A stretch of DNA of 12,848 bases from Bacilli bacterium (GTDB lineage: Bacteria > Bacillota_I > Bacilli_A > RF39 > UBA660), in contig JAILLM010000151.1 in NCBI GenBank assembly GCA_024693165.1, forward strand, positions 1 to 12,848, read 5' to 3'. Below the pieces are notes generated by a model. That model was not told the origin of the DNA and searched no databases. It worked only from the letters and a program-made list of their open reading frames with translations. This document shows, one piece after another, positions 12,546 through 12,848 of this stretch; within the stretch, counting starts at the first letter, position 1, and every line of letters starts with the position of its first letter. Made by a program: the position numbers and the translations under genes.

Positions 12546-12848
12546 AAATGTTGTAATAATCTTTAATAAAAGTAATAATATCAGAATTATTTTCTTTTAC
12601 TTTTTCATCTTTAAGTAATTCATCTAAAGTGAAATATTCACCTTCAATATCAGCATCAACTTCATAAAAGCAATGATGATATGTTCTATTTTCATTGTGA
12701 GATACCGAATATTTATCATGAACTTTATCAAATAAGAATTTTACTTTATCAGTATTATATTTATTTTTAATTTCTTCGATATCATTACCTTTAATGTTTG
12801 GAAATAAATACATTTCCCATCTTTCATCATAGTAATTTAAAAATTCAT
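12544..12848 (-). CDS. C-terminal part of an unrecognised protein (possibly Nudix-like), partial
   Basis: The reading frame is open from the right window edge, so the ATG at 12813 is probably internal: eleven further in-frame codons (EFLNYYDERWE) precede it without a stop. About 100 residues are visible. RWEMYLFPNIKG, HHCFYEVD and FTLDELLKDEKVKENNSDIITFI resemble the end of some Nudix hydrolases, where a tldEl-like segment precedes a last helix, but the Nudix box itself is not in the window, so this is a weak guess. The protein is acidic, without signal peptide or membrane segment in the visible part. It converges on the TPM gene. Confidence 0.6.
   Translation of the reverse strand, partial: EFLNYYDERWEMYLFPNIKGNDIEEIKNKYNTDKVKFLFDKVHDKYSVSHNENRTYHHCFYEVDADIEGEYFTLDELLKDEKVKENNSDIITFIKDYYNI

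Noticed and set aside
1..12848. CRISPR arrays, tRNA or rRNA genes, insertion sequences, prophage genes
   Set aside because: No regularly spaced repeats, tRNA-like folds, transposase or phage structural proteins were found on either strand.

Overview
The window is strongly AT-rich DNA from a low-GC Gram-positive-type bacterium. Arg codons are almost all AGA, Shine-Dalgarno sites are strong (GGAGG, GGTGAT) and intrinsic terminators are U-rich. A Firmicute-type SufB, a CymR/IscR-like Rrf2 regulator, PrsW, LemA, TPM proteins and an NlpC/P60 hydrolase fit an uncultured gut-type member of the Bacilli. That placement is inference; no rRNA or other marker gene is present. All genes read in the standard bacterial code, with no in-frame TGA.

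Region 1 (1-2951, minus strand) is a SUF iron-sulfur cluster operon read right to left: Rrf2 regulator, sufC, sufB and the beginning of sufD. The cysteine desulfurase and scaffold genes that usually accompany it are not in the window. The sufD reading frame is broken by an inverted copy of its own first 87 bases at the extreme left end, which looks like a fold-back at a contig edge. Region 2 (2952-4726) holds a Fic-domain protein lacking the usual motif histidine and a divergent PrsW intramembrane protease gene. The Fic and Rrf2 promoters share the decamer TGGTAGTATA.

Region 3 (4729-9610, minus strand) is a set of envelope genes in three transcription units: a membrane-anchored NlpC/P60 hydrolase with a Big_2-like domain; a zinc-ribbon membrane protein overlapping a secreted TPM-domain protein with a poly-Gly tail; and a CaCA-family cation/Ca2+ antiporter. 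Region 4 (9611-9806) is intergenic. It carries an intrinsic terminator that can fold only as a plus-strand transcript although no gene lies upstream, so a small RNA is possible, and then a good promoter. Region 5 (9807-12545, plus strand) has a PBECR4-like putative nuclease with a C-terminal coiled coil, then a LemA-TPM pair. Region 6 is the 3' end of a minus-strand gene running off the right edge.

The genes fall into three themes: Fe-S cluster assembly with its sensor; an envelope module (PrsW, NlpC/P60, zinc-ribbon protein, two TPM proteins, LemA, cation exchanger); and two proteins of conflict or signalling type (Fic, PBECR4-like). Units are very compact: several -10 boxes lie 6-10 bases from the Shine-Dalgarno, and several stop codons lie inside terminator hairpins.
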